This document shows positions 1 to 6,689 of a DNA stretch of 6,760 nt, one piece after another. Position 1 is the stretch's first letter, and each line of letters begins with the position of its first letter. The notes beneath the pieces are model-generated. The model was not told the DNA's origin. It searched no databases and saw nothing but the letters and a program-made list of their open reading frames with translations. The translations under genes were made by a program, and so were the position numbers. The DNA lies in the NCBI GenBank assembly GCA_017459485.1, contig JAFUCW010000057.1, positions 1 to 6,760 on the forward strand, given 5' to 3'. The DNA is from Eggerthellaceae bacterium (GTDB lineage: Bacteria; Actinomycetota; Coriobacteriia; Coriobacteriales; Eggerthellaceae).

Positions 1-1
1 C

Positions 2-646
2 CTGAACAGCATCGAAGCTATGGCGCTCAAGGACATGTCCACCGGTGCCATCAACGAGCTGCTGAGCCAAATCGAGTTCTCCTTCCGCAACGTGGGCTCC
101 GAAGAGCTGGTGGTGGCAGACGAATTCCAGCAGAAGCTGCGCAGAACCTACGAAGCATTCGGGGCAACCTTAGACCCCGACGATCCCGAATACGTGAACT
201 TGCTCGATGAGCTTCGCCGCAGGTTCGCTGACCGCAATATCGAAGAGATGACCACCGACGAGCTTCGTCAGGCCATTGTCGACCTCGATCGACTTCGTGC
301 TGCCGTTGAAGAGCACAACAGGAAGGATATGTTGCAGGCCAAGAAATACGGTGGCGATGCCAAGTTCCTGCGCGTGCACAAGCGCACACTGCGCACCCCA
401 CCGCCGCTTACCAGCAGCCCCACGCAGCTGTTCGACGTGCTCAGCCAGGTAAAGCATGACGCAGACGAAAAGCTGATCGCCAACTACCAGCTGCTGGGCA
501 ACGAAGCCTATTTCAAGCAGGAGATGCAGCGCGTTGTCGTGTCGTCCTGTAAGCATGCGGGCCTTCCATACACCGCCGAGCAGGTTAGCAACCTCGCATC
601 CGCCATAGCCAGCGAGTACTTCAACGAACGCAAACGCGCCTCGTAG
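2..646 (+). CDS. hsdR: Type I restriction enzyme, R (nuclease/translocase) subunit, C-terminal part
   Basis: This is the 3' end of a gene that enters from the left: the frame is open from base 2, so the ATG at 20 is internal and about 214 residues are visible. HsdR is the ATP-dependent DNA translocase and endonuclease subunit that joins HsdM2-HsdS to cut unmodified DNA. The nuclease and helicase domains lie outside the window. What is seen is the helical C-terminal region: long charged helices, then the stretch YGGDAKFLRVHKR (visible residues 116-128), a Pro-rich turn, and a helix with QLLGNEAYF (about 153-161). I recognise this pattern from HsdR C-termini, and hsdM and hsdS downstream agree. 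The region is GC-rich like hsdM and unlike the abiE genes between them, which suggests hsdR and hsdM belong to the same original operon. No convincing terminator follows the TAG stop. Confidence 0.85.
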   Translation: MNSIEAMALKDMSTGAINELLSQIEFSFRNVGSEELVVADEFQQKLRRTYEAFGATLDPDDPEYVNLLDELRRRFADRNIEEMTTDELRQAIVDLDRLRAAVEEHNRKDMLQAKKYGGDAKFLRVHKRTLRTPPPLTSSPTQLFDVLSQVKHDADEKLIANYQLLGNEAYFKQEMQRVVVSSCKHAGLPYTAEQVSNLASAIASEYFNERKRAS

Positions 647-708
647 AAGTTGGCTTCGGGGGATAGCTGTAACTCCTATTAAGAAAAAATCCGAAATTTG
701 GAAGTTCT

Positions 709-714
709 CATAAT
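709..714 (+). promoter_or_regulatory. Possible -10 box upstream of abiEi
   Basis: CATAAT matches the sigma-70 consensus TATAAT at 5 of 6 positions and lies in the AT-rich gap between hsdR and abiEi. No good -35 box sits 16-18 bases upstream, so this is weak. If used, transcription would start near 721 and the leader RNA would carry AAAGG (726-730), the mini-ORF at 738-755 and the perfect hairpin at 748-782. Confidence 0.25.
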
Positions 715-737
715 AGAAAGAAAACAAAGGCATTTCT

Positions 738-755
738 ATGTCTGAGATTGCATAA
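738..755 (+). other. Five-codon mini-ORF with its own ribosome binding site
   Basis: ATG-TCT-GAG-ATT-GCA-TAA encodes MSEIA and is preceded by AAAGG at 726-730, 7 bases from the ATG. The stop codon falls in the left arm of the inverted repeat in front of abiEi. It could be a short leader peptide whose translation affects the hairpin. It could also be the leftover start of the ancestral hsdM: the hsdM start (AGAGGCAT, then ATG-ACC-GAA, MTEAS) is laid out very similarly. It could also be chance. Confidence 0.25.
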
Positions 756-776
756 AGTAACGAAAAATGTTACTTT
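748..776 (+). promoter_or_regulatory. Possible abiE promoter inside the operator (leaderless mRNA)
   Basis: TTGCAT (748-753) resembles a -35 box (TTGACA), and 17 bases later TACTTT (771-776) sits where a -10 box would be, although the -10 match is poor. Initiation 7-8 bases downstream would fall on the A of the ATG at 784. This would give a leaderless transcript, consistent with the lack of any Shine-Dalgarno sequence before that ATG. A repressor on the dyad would cover both boxes. Leaderless messages are common in Actinobacteria, but the host group here is itself an inference. Confidence 0.3.
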
Positions 777-782
777 ATGCAA
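748..782 (+). promoter_or_regulatory. Perfect 14-bp inverted repeat; probable AbiEi operator
   Basis: The left arm TTGCATAAAGTAAC (748-761) and right arm GTTACTTTATGCAA (769-782) are exact reverse complements around a 7-base spacer GAAAAAT. The arm centres are 21 bp apart, two helical turns, which suits a dimer or a pair of winged-helix domains on one DNA face. The repeat ends one base before the ATG of abiEi. AbiEi antitoxins are known to repress their own operon by binding inverted repeats in the promoter, and nothing else in this gap looks like an operator. As RNA it would also form a strong hairpin directly before the start codon. Confidence 0.65.
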
Positions 783-783
783 C

Positions 784-1626
784 ATGGAACATACACAGCG
801 ACAGATTGAGTACTATTTCCTTTCGGGCAATAAGCCCTTGCAGGCGCGTAATCTGGCAGACTGGATGCTCGCAAACGGTATGGTTGCGGCCACTACGCAC
901 GATGTATCCGAACTTTTAGGAATCCCCGAAAACCAAGTACGTCAGCGAATGGCGACCTTACGTAAGCACGGCGAAATAGTCTCGCCAGCACGTGGATTAT
1001 GGGTTCCTATTCCACCTGAATACCGTAGCTTTGGAGCACCAGAGCCTCTGTATTACATAGATGCTTTGATGGAGCATTATTGTGTGGATTACTGTATAGG
1101 GTGGCTTTCTGCTGCTGAAATTTACGGTGTCGGCCACCAGGCGCCACAAGTGTTTCAGACTGCGACTGCTCGTACCATACGCGACAAGAAGATTGGCCAA
1201 TCCAGATTGCAATTCCGCTCCCGGGATTACACTTCCTTGGCTGCGCGTCAGAAGATAACTCGCAGTGCTGGGAGGGCATGGGTTTCCAGCCCTGAGACAA
1301 CGATTCTCATGTTGGCTGAAGACTACGATATGGGTGGCGGCATTGATAATGTTGCCACGGTTGTTGTTGAGCTTGCCGAGGAAGCCGAATCCTTTTCCGA
1401 AGAAAGGCTTATCGAGCAGGCTCCGTTATTTTCCCATGCAGCCTCGCGCCGCGCAGGATGGTTTCTTGAAACGTTTTCAAGCTGCGACCCTCTTGATGCG
1501 TTGGCATCGTATTGCAATCAATCCAGCCCGAGCTTTACCGACTTATATCCTTGGACAAATCGAGAAGGTGTAAGAGATGAACGATGGAAGCTCGTTATCA
1601 ACAGAGAGGTTGAACCTGATTTATGA
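784..1626 (+). CDS. abiEi: AbiEi-family antitoxin and transcriptional autorepressor of a type IV toxin-antitoxin system
   Basis: The 280-residue product fits the AbiEi family (COG5340-like regulators of viral defence systems). The N-terminal part (about residues 15-70) reads as a winged helix-turn-helix: the segment THDVSELLGIPENQVRQRMA, then LRKHGEIVSPARGLWVP, the recognition helix and wing pattern seen in these proteins. The remainder, with HYCVDYCIGWLSAAEIYG, is the family's C-terminal antitoxin domain. AbiEi neutralises the AbiEii toxin without stable complex formation and represses its own operon. I chose ATG 784 rather than TTG 748. The TTG start would place coding sequence over the perfect inverted repeat, and residues 1-12 of the longer form (ending in LCN) do not look like family sequence. 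The drawback is that no ribosome binding site precedes 784. The stop overlaps the abiEii ATG (ATGA), as in other AbiE pairs. GC content is lower than in hsdM. Confidence 0.85.
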   Translation: MEHTQRQIEYYFLSGNKPLQARNLADWMLANGMVAATTHDVSELLGIPENQVRQRMATLRKHGEIVSPARGLWVPIPPEYRSFGAPEPLYYIDALMEHYCVDYCIGWLSAAEIYGVGHQAPQVFQTATARTIRDKKIGQSRLQFRSRDYTSLAARQKITRSAGRAWVSSPETTILMLAEDYDMGGGIDNVATVVVELAEEAESFSEERLIEQAPLFSHAASRRAGWFLETFSSCDPLDALASYCNQSSPSFTDLYPWTNREGVRDERWKLVINREVEPDL

Positions 1627-2405
1627 TTAGCCGTGCAGACATTGCCCACTGGAAAAGCGGGCACCCATGGCAGAATAATCGTCAAATTGAGCAAGATTTG
1701 CTTCTTTCGCGCGCTATCTGTGCGATTGCCCAAGACGAACTTCTCGGCAACGAGCTTGTCTTTCGGGGCGGAACCGCGCTTCACAAGCTCTTTTTCGATC
1801 AGCCGTATCGTTACAGCGAAGACCTTGATTACGTGCGTAGAAGTGCAGGCGGGATAGGCCCCATTATGCGAAGGATTACCGATATCGGGCTGGAGTCTGG
1901 TTATAACGTTAATACAAAAATGGGGATGTATCCAAAAGTCCTTTGGAAGTTTGCTTATGAAGATGGCAGCACGGGAAGAATAAAGATTGAACTCAATACC
2001 TACGAGCGTTCGTCAGTATACCCTTTGCAGTATATAAACTTTGTAGTGGATAGTCCCTATTATCAGGGAGCAGCGACTGTGCAGACCTTCCAGGCCGAAG
2101 AGCTAATAGCCTCGAAACTACGGGCGTTGTACCAGCGCTCCAAAGGGCGCGATTTGTTTGACATCTGGCTTGCGCTAACCCAACTTGAGCTTGACCCCGC
2201 CAAGATACTCGCTGCGTTACCTGCAAATCTTCCAGAAGATGTTCCTGCAGAGAAGATGATTGCAAACCTTGAAGAAAAGCTGGACAGTAAAGGCTATTGC
2301 TCCGACATGAACAATCTCATCCGACATGGCGGGGCAGCGTACGACCCGCAGACTGCAGGTAAACTAGTAATTGATACGTTGTTGAGCAAGATAGAAGAGG
2401 CATAA
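1623..2405 (+). CDS. abiEii: AbiEii-family nucleotidyltransferase toxin
   Basis: The 260-residue product is an AbiEii-type (DUF1814) nucleotidyltransferase, the toxin of type IV toxin-antitoxin systems, which stops growth and can abort phage infection. The active-site signature is intact: FRGGTALHK (about 47-55) followed by RYSEDLDY (63-70), with D67 and D69 as the likely metal-binding pair, and KIELN with E123 as a candidate third carboxylate. Further motifs are ELIASKLRAL with K165, then GRDLFDIW (175-182) with D177 and D180. Related MenT toxins add nucleotides to tRNA ends; the substrate here is unknown. Its ATG overlaps the abiEi TGA by four bases, so translation is coupled. AGAGAGG at 1603-1609 is rather distant (13 bases). 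All motifs are present, so the toxin looks active and would need AbiEi. Confidence 0.9.
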   Translation: MISRADIAHWKSGHPWQNNRQIEQDLLLSRAICAIAQDELLGNELVFRGGTALHKLFFDQPYRYSEDLDYVRRSAGGIGPIMRRITDIGLESGYNVNTKMGMYPKVLWKFAYEDGSTGRIKIELNTYERSSVYPLQYINFVVDSPYYQGAATVQTFQAEELIASKLRALYQRSKGRDLFDIWLALTQLELDPAKILAALPANLPEDVPAEKMIANLEEKLDSKGYCSDMNNLIRHGGAAYDPQTAGKLVIDTLLSKIEEA

Positions 2406-2408
2406 CGC

Positions 2409-4049
2409 ATGACCGAAGCAAGCACGAACGAACAGGTCCTTGCCGCCACTAAGGCCATGATCGATGGCTTGAAGACGGTGTGCGCCAACGCCGGTCTTGC
2501 CAACGACAGCTCGGAATACAAGATCATTACCGAGGCCTTCCTCTACAAGTTCCTCAACGACAAGTTCCTCTTCGAGCTGCGCAAGCTCGACGAATTCGCG
2601 GACGCAGAGAACATCGAAGAAGCCTACGCCGCCATGCCGCAGACGGAACGCGAACTGGCACTGCTGCAGCTGCCCACGGCAACGGCCGTCATCAAGCCCG
2701 ACTACCTGCTATCCAGGCTCTTCAACCAGCAGAACACTGAAGGTCTCGCCCAAACTTTCGACGCCGCCCTGCAGGGCATCGCCGACGACAACATGGACAT
2801 CTTCAGCGTGAAGACGGGCGAGGGCCAGGCAATTCGCCTGTTCAACGGCGTGTCCGCCTACATCGTGGAGCAAAACCGCCGCGACAACTTCTGCCGCGCG
2901 CTGGTGAACAAGCTGGCCGACTTCAGCTTCGAGCGCGCCTTCGCACAAAAGTACGACTTCTTCAGCGCGGTGTTCGAATACCTTATCTCCGACTACAACA
3001 AGGACTCCGGCACCTACGGCGAATACTTCACGCCGCATTCCATCGCCACCATCATCGCACGCATCTTGGTGCCGGCAGGCGCCAGCAACGTTACGGTGTA
3101 CGACCCCGCCGCCGGCACGGGCACGCTGGTTTTGGCGGCAGCCCACCAGATTGGCGAAGACCGCTGCACCATCTACACGCAGGACCGCAGCCAGAAGGCC
3201 AACGAGTTCATGCGCCTGAACCTCATCCTGAACAACCTGGTGCATTCGCTGCCAAACGTGGTGCACGACGACACGCTCGCCAACCCGCGCCACCTAAGCC
3301 CAAGCGGGCACGGCATCCGCACCTTCGACTACATCGTGTCCAACCCGCCGTTCAAGGCGGACTTCTCCGATACGCGCGACGCGCTGGCGGGCGATTCGTA
3401 CCGCAGCCGTTTCTGGGCGGGCGTTCCCAACATCACCAGCAAGCCCGAGAAGATGGAAATCTACCTGATGTTCCTGCAGCACTTGGTAGCGTCGCTGGCA
3501 AAAGGCGGGCGCGCTGCCGTGGTGGTGCCAACGGGCTTCCTTACCGCGAAGGGCAAGGTTCCGCTGGCTATTCGCGCGCGGTTGGTGGACGAAGGCATGC
3601 TGCGCGGCGTGGTGAGCATGCCGTCCAACATCTTTGCGAACACCGGCACCAACGTGAGCATCTTATTTCTAGATTCGTCCGAACAGCATGAAAGCGCGCT
3701 GCTGATGGATGCCAGCAAGCTGGGCGAGAAACGCAAGGCCGATGGCAAGAACCAACGCACGTTCCTGTCCGACGAGGAAATCGAGCGCATCGTTACCACC
3801 TTCAACGCAGGGGAGAGCGTCGACGATTTCAGCGTGGTGGCCAGCTACGAGGACATCAAGGCAAAGGGCTATTCCTTCAGCGCCGGCCAGTACTTCGAAG
3901 TGAAGATCGACTACGTTGACCTGACGCCCGAAGAGTTCAACGCCAAGCTACAGAAGCGCATGGATACGTTGAACGACCTCTTCGCCGAAGGCGACCGCCT
4001 GCAGAAGGAGATTAACGAACAGCTTAAGCAGGTGCGATATGATGGATAG
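2409..4049 (+). CDS. hsdM: Type I restriction-modification system, M (DNA N6-adenine methyltransferase) subunit
   Basis: The 546-residue product is HsdM, which with HsdS transfers a methyl group from S-adenosylmethionine to adenine in the target site and so protects host DNA. In order: a helical N-terminal domain (about 1-160), GEYFTP (204-209) at the start of the methyltransferase fold, the SAM-binding motif I DPAAGTGT (232-239), and the catalytic motif IV NPPF (312-315) within DYIVSNPPF. A C-terminal helical tail ending in LQKEINEQLKQ likely packs against HsdS. The length is typical. The ATG lies 3 bases after the abiEii stop, with GAAGAGG (2394-2400) inside the abiEii end as ribosome binding site, so no separate promoter fits immediately in front. 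The GC-rich codon use matches hsdR and differs from abiE. Confidence 0.95.
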   Translation: MTEASTNEQVLAATKAMIDGLKTVCANAGLANDSSEYKIITEAFLYKFLNDKFLFELRKLDEFADAENIEEAYAAMPQTERELALLQLPTATAVIKPDYLLSRLFNQQNTEGLAQTFDAALQGIADDNMDIFSVKTGEGQAIRLFNGVSAYIVEQNRRDNFCRALVNKLADFSFERAFAQKYDFFSAVFEYLISDYNKDSGTYGEYFTPHSIATIIARILVPAGASNVTVYDPAAGTGTLVLAAAHQIGEDRCTIYTQDRSQKANEFMRLNLILNNLVHSLPNVVHDDTLANPRHLSPSGHGIRTFDYIVSNPPFKADFSDTRDALAGDSYRSRFWAGVPNITSKPEKMEIYLMFLQHLVASLAKGGRAAVVVPTGFLTAKGKVPLAIRARLVDEGMLRGVVSMPSNIFANTGTNVSILFLDSSEQHESALLMDASKLGEKRKADGKNQRTFLSDEEIERIVTTFNAGESVDDFSVVASYEDIKAKGYSFSAGQYFEVKIDYVDLTPEEFNAKLQKRMDTLNDLFAEGDRLQKEINEQLKQVRYDG

Positions 4050-5301
4050 GGTGAAGCTTGGAGAAATCTCAGAAGTAACCGTAGGCTTTGTTGGCACGAT
4101 GACAAAACACTACTCAAGCACGGGGGTTAAGTTCTTTCGGTCTCTGAACGTGCGTCCGTTTGAAATTGAGACATCAAATATTAAATACATTTCAGAATCA
4201 TTTGCTAAAAGTATCGACAAATCAAGTCTCCAAGCAGGTGATTTGGTAATTGTCAGGACAGGTAATCCTGGGACATGCGCATATGTACCAGAAGAGCTAA
4301 GTGGCTCAAACTGCTCTGACCTGGTAATCGTTCGGCCTGATATACAGAAGGTCAACCCCAGGTATCTAGAAGCTTTTATCAATACCTACGGAGGACATCA
4401 AATAGCACATCACAAAGTGGGGGCTATACAAAAACACTTTAATGTTTCTTCTGCACAAGAATTAGTTATTGCTATTCCGCATCGTGATGACCAGGACAGA
4501 ATTGCAAGTCTAATTCAAGCAATTAATGACAAGATTGCCAACAACAAGAAGCTCATGACCGAGCTCGAGGCAACCGCGTGTCTCATCTACGACTACTGGT
4601 TCACCCAATTCGATTTCCCCGACGAAAACGGTAGCCCCTACCGCTCCAGCGGCGGCCCCATGGTCTACAACGAAACCCTCTGCCGCGACATTCCTGCTGG
4701 TTGGAAAGTTGGCGCTCTTGGCGATTTGGGCACCATTGTTTCAGGAGCTACTCCATCAACAAGCGAGGAGAGTTACTATGCCCATGACGGCATTGCATGG
4801 ATAACCCCCAATGATTTGGCGGACAGCTTAAATCCTATGCATGTATGGCGCGGTGCGCGCAGTATTTCGCGCGCTGGATTTGAATCCTGCTCTGCGGTGA
4901 TGATGCCTCCAGGCTCGATAATTATGAGCTCTCGTGCGCCAATTGGATATCTTGCAGTTGCTTCTTCAGATTGCTGTACAAACCAGGGTTGCAAATCCTT
5001 GATTCCTAGTTCAAGTTACGGTACCTATTTTGTCTTTTTTAGCATGCAGAGGCTTATGCCACTTATTAAGTCCCAGGGTGTTGGGACAACCTTTACTGAG
5101 GTGTCGAAAGAAACCCTTGCATCGGTCCCGCTGGCGCTTCCCCCTAGCGGACTAGCTAGAGGGTTTGAAAAGCGGATAGCGCCATCGTGCAAGCAGATTA
5201 TGGCACTTGAGCAGGAGGGAGCTAAGCTAACCGCCCTGCGCAACTGGCTCCTCCCCATGCTCATGAATGGACAAGTAAGCGTAGGTGGCCATAGTGACTA
5301 A
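4039..5301 (+). CDS. hsdS: Type I restriction-modification system, S (specificity) subunit
   Basis: The 420-residue product is HsdS, which fixes the bipartite DNA target of the complex. Two target-recognition domains (TRDs) are visible: TRD1 at about 5-150, and TRD2 from DIPAGWKVG (about 217) to 375, with the characteristic GATPSTSEESYY and GIAWITPNDL. Between them lies the conserved helical spacer IASLIQAINDKIANNKKL (from 155) followed by YDYWFTQFDFP. The distal conserved helix ends in LRNWLLPMLMNGQVSV. The gene overlaps hsdM by 11 bases. There are two tandem ATG codons (4039, 4042); AGGTG at 4030-4034 has better spacing to 4042, so the true start may be 3 bases later. TRD1 is very AT-rich (20/60 GC at 4141-4200) while the central spacer is GC-rich (38/60 at 4621-4680), the usual mark of TRD exchange by recombination. 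No inverted repeat or second hsdS copy indicating phase switching is in the window. Confidence 0.95.
   Translation: MMDRVKLGEISEVTVGFVGTMTKHYSSTGVKFFRSLNVRPFEIETSNIKYISESFAKSIDKSSLQAGDLVIVRTGNPGTCAYVPEELSGSNCSDLVIVRPDIQKVNPRYLEAFINTYGGHQIAHHKVGAIQKHFNVSSAQELVIAIPHRDDQDRIASLIQAINDKIANNKKLMTELEATACLIYDYWFTQFDFPDENGSPYRSSGGPMVYNETLCRDIPAGWKVGALGDLGTIVSGATPSTSEESYYAHDGIAWITPNDLADSLNPMHVWRGARSISRAGFESCSAVMMPPGSIIMSSRAPIGYLAVASSDCCTNQGCKSLIPSSSYGTYFVFFSMQRLMPLIKSQGVGTTFTEVSKETLASVPLALPPSGLARGFEKRIAPSCKQIMALEQEGAKLTALRNWLLPMLMNGQVSVGGHSD
5283..5288 (+). promoter_or_regulatory. Ribosome binding site deciding the start of the last gene
   Basis: AGGTGG, one base from AGGAGG, lies 5 bases before GTG 5294. 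The alternative GTG at 5285 overlaps this motif and has no Shine-Dalgarno sequence of its own upstream, so 5294 is preferred. The site lies inside the end of hsdS. Confidence 0.5.
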
Positions 5302-6562
5302 GCGTGCAGTTTTGAATCAGATTAATAAGAACTTGACTTTCCGTTTCAAGGTTTGCGACGGATTGTTTGGTTCGTATCAACCTAAAGAGCTTCGGTGGAG
5401 CCTAGCGCGTAAGATACCTGCAGAGCAGGCTCAAATATTAAGGGAATCATCCAGCCTTTTTGAACCGTTTGCAAAACGGTGGGATTTTATTAACGACCGT
5501 ATTCAGGATATTGAGAAGGTGGATGATGAAGGTTTATCGGAAACAGCAATTATTGACAAGGTTGTTGAGACTTTATATATCCCAGCATCAAATACTCGTT
5601 ACTACGGATCACGATTTCAATCACTGCCAGAGTCTGGAGAAGAAGGAAAGAGAGTGATTGAATGGGAAGTCGATGCGCCAACAACTGAAGACGACGTTTT
5701 TCCACAAATTAAAGAATATGTCTTGTGGCTGGATTCAAATGACCTGTACGACGAGGAAACTGTTGAGCAGAGCGTAAAGGAGTTTCTTCGTTTAAAAGAA
5801 CAGCCGATTACTAGCATCGGTACTGCTTTTTCTAGTACAGATGTAAGCAAGTCAGCAGCTGCTCTAAAGCTTCTGGAGGCATATCTAAGTGGTGAATTGT
5901 CCGAATGGCCTAAGCTTGAAGAAATTGTGCGGCCTTTAAGCGAACGCATTGCCACTCTTAGAGACGTTGTTCAGAAGGTAGAGGTAGATGCGGAAAACAG
6001 ATTTAAAGAGCTCTCTCTGCGTCAAGATGAGAGAGAGTCTGAGGCTGAGGGTTGGGTAAAAGAAAAAGAGGAGCGGATCGCTAATCTCGAAAAGGCATTC
6101 AAAGAGAAGTTACGGCTCGAAGCTCCCGAAGAGCTCTGGCGTGATCGCGCGAAGAAGCAGCGACGTTTCGCATTGATATATGGGCTTATAGCGACAGTTT
6201 TGGCAATTGCTCTTATAGGGGTGATGAGCTGGGCTGTTCCGACTTTCGTCATGTCGATTCCGAATGACTCAATTATTACACCTCTTTTCCTGATTGCTGC
6301 GATTGTAACTTTTGCTGTATATGTGATTCGGGTCTTTATAAAGATGGGGTTGTCTGCAATGCATCTGTCTCAGACGTACGAGCAAAAGGAAGCTCTGACA
6401 CACTTCCTTCAAACGCTTCTTGCCGATGGAGGTGATATTAGCGCTGATGAGCGGCTGATTATTTACGGGGAATTGTTTTCGTCAGTGGACACTGGCTTAG
6501 TTAAAACAAACGACGGCGGAGAAATTAGGCAGGTAATCGATACGGCAATGAAGAGGGCATAA
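5294..6562 (+). CDS. Coiled-coil membrane protein of unknown function, DUF6161-like
   Basis: The 422-residue product has no recognised enzymatic motif. A mixed soluble N-terminal region (1-220) is followed by a strongly charged coiled coil (about 224-276, with EKEERIANLEKAFKEKL). Two membrane helices come next, at about 292-314 (starting FALIYGLIATVLAIALIG) and 327-349 (IITPLFLIAAIVTFAVYVI). The C-terminal part (about 350-422) has AMHLSQTYEQKEALTHFLQT, DERLIIYGELFSS and DTGLVKTNDGG. This tail and the coiled-coil/two-helix layout remind me of DUF6161 proteins, though that is from memory and not tested. The short loop between the helices suggests a hairpin with both large domains in the cytoplasm. 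The start is GTG 5294, overlapping the hsdS stop by 8 bases; GTG 5285 would add three residues. Low GC (24/60 at 5461-5520) points to separate acquisition. Coupling to hsdS suggests a defence accessory role. Confidence 0.6.
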   Translation: MTKRAVLNQINKNLTFRFKVCDGLFGSYQPKELRWSLARKIPAEQAQILRESSSLFEPFAKRWDFINDRIQDIEKVDDEGLSETAIIDKVVETLYIPASNTRYYGSRFQSLPESGEEGKRVIEWEVDAPTTEDDVFPQIKEYVLWLDSNDLYDEETVEQSVKEFLRLKEQPITSIGTAFSSTDVSKSAAALKLLEAYLSGELSEWPKLEEIVRPLSERIATLRDVVQKVEVDAENRFKELSLRQDERESEAEGWVKEKEERIANLEKAFKEKLRLEAPEELWRDRAKKQRRFALIYGLIATVLAIALIGVMSWAVPTFVMSIPNDSIITPLFLIAAIVTFAVYVIRVFIKMGLSAMHLSQTYEQKEALTHFLQTLLADGGDISADERLIIYGELFSSVDTGLVKTNDGGEIRQVIDTAMKRA

Positions 6563-6689
6563 GCGTTGCCAAATAGAGTGGGCTTGGGAAGAACAAAGGC
6601 AGGTATTAGTCATTCATGAAGAAAAGCTACTAGGTGAGCAGCTGGTAGATGCTCTTGTTGCTGCTGGCATTAAACACAGCATTCGTTAA
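6552..6689 (+). pseudogene. Open frame without a start; possible remnant of a lost gene
   Basis: After the stop at 6549-6551 this frame stays open for 45 codons to TAA 6687-6689 and contains no ATG, GTG or TTG. Its second half reads like real protein, a strand-helix pattern with QVLVIHEEKLLGEQLVDALV followed by AAGIKHSIR. Codon third positions look like those of the preceding gene. I do not recognise the family. It may be the end of a gene whose start was deleted, or an ORF open by chance. A second short frame, from TTG 6566 to TGA 6614-6616, covers the first part and could be the 5' part of the same broken gene if there is a frameshift. Confidence 0.25.

Noticed and set aside
646..657. Small hairpin GAAG-TTGG-CTTC at the hsdR stop as a terminator
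   Set aside because: The stem is only 4 bp and is followed by a G-run, not a U-tract, so it is not a credible intrinsic terminator.
668..673. TGTAAC as an extra AbiEi half-site
   Set aside because: The partner half-site at the 7-base spacing is missing (AAGAA where GTTAC is needed); a single 6-mer is expected by chance.
170..733. Long minus-strand open frame (187 codons) opposite hsdR
   Set aside because: It lies over a recognisable HsdR C-terminus on the + strand; the product resembles no family and the frame is explained by GC-rich codon use.
748..783. TTG at 748 as the abiEi start
   Set aside because: It would code through a perfect 14-bp inverted repeat that looks like an operator, and the 12 extra residues do not resemble AbiEi N-termini. 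It is not fully excluded, since ATG 784 lacks a ribosome binding site.
2709..3293. Long minus-strand open frame (194 codons) opposite hsdM
   Set aside because: It overlaps the methyltransferase core with its SAM-binding motif; the product is Val/Ala/Gly-rich low-information sequence typical of an antisense shadow in GC-rich DNA.
5142..5163. Imperfect hairpin around CCCTAGC...GCTAGAGGG within hsdS
   Set aside because: It needs a two-base bulge, lies inside the coding region, and has no partner copy elsewhere in the window that would suggest an inversion site.
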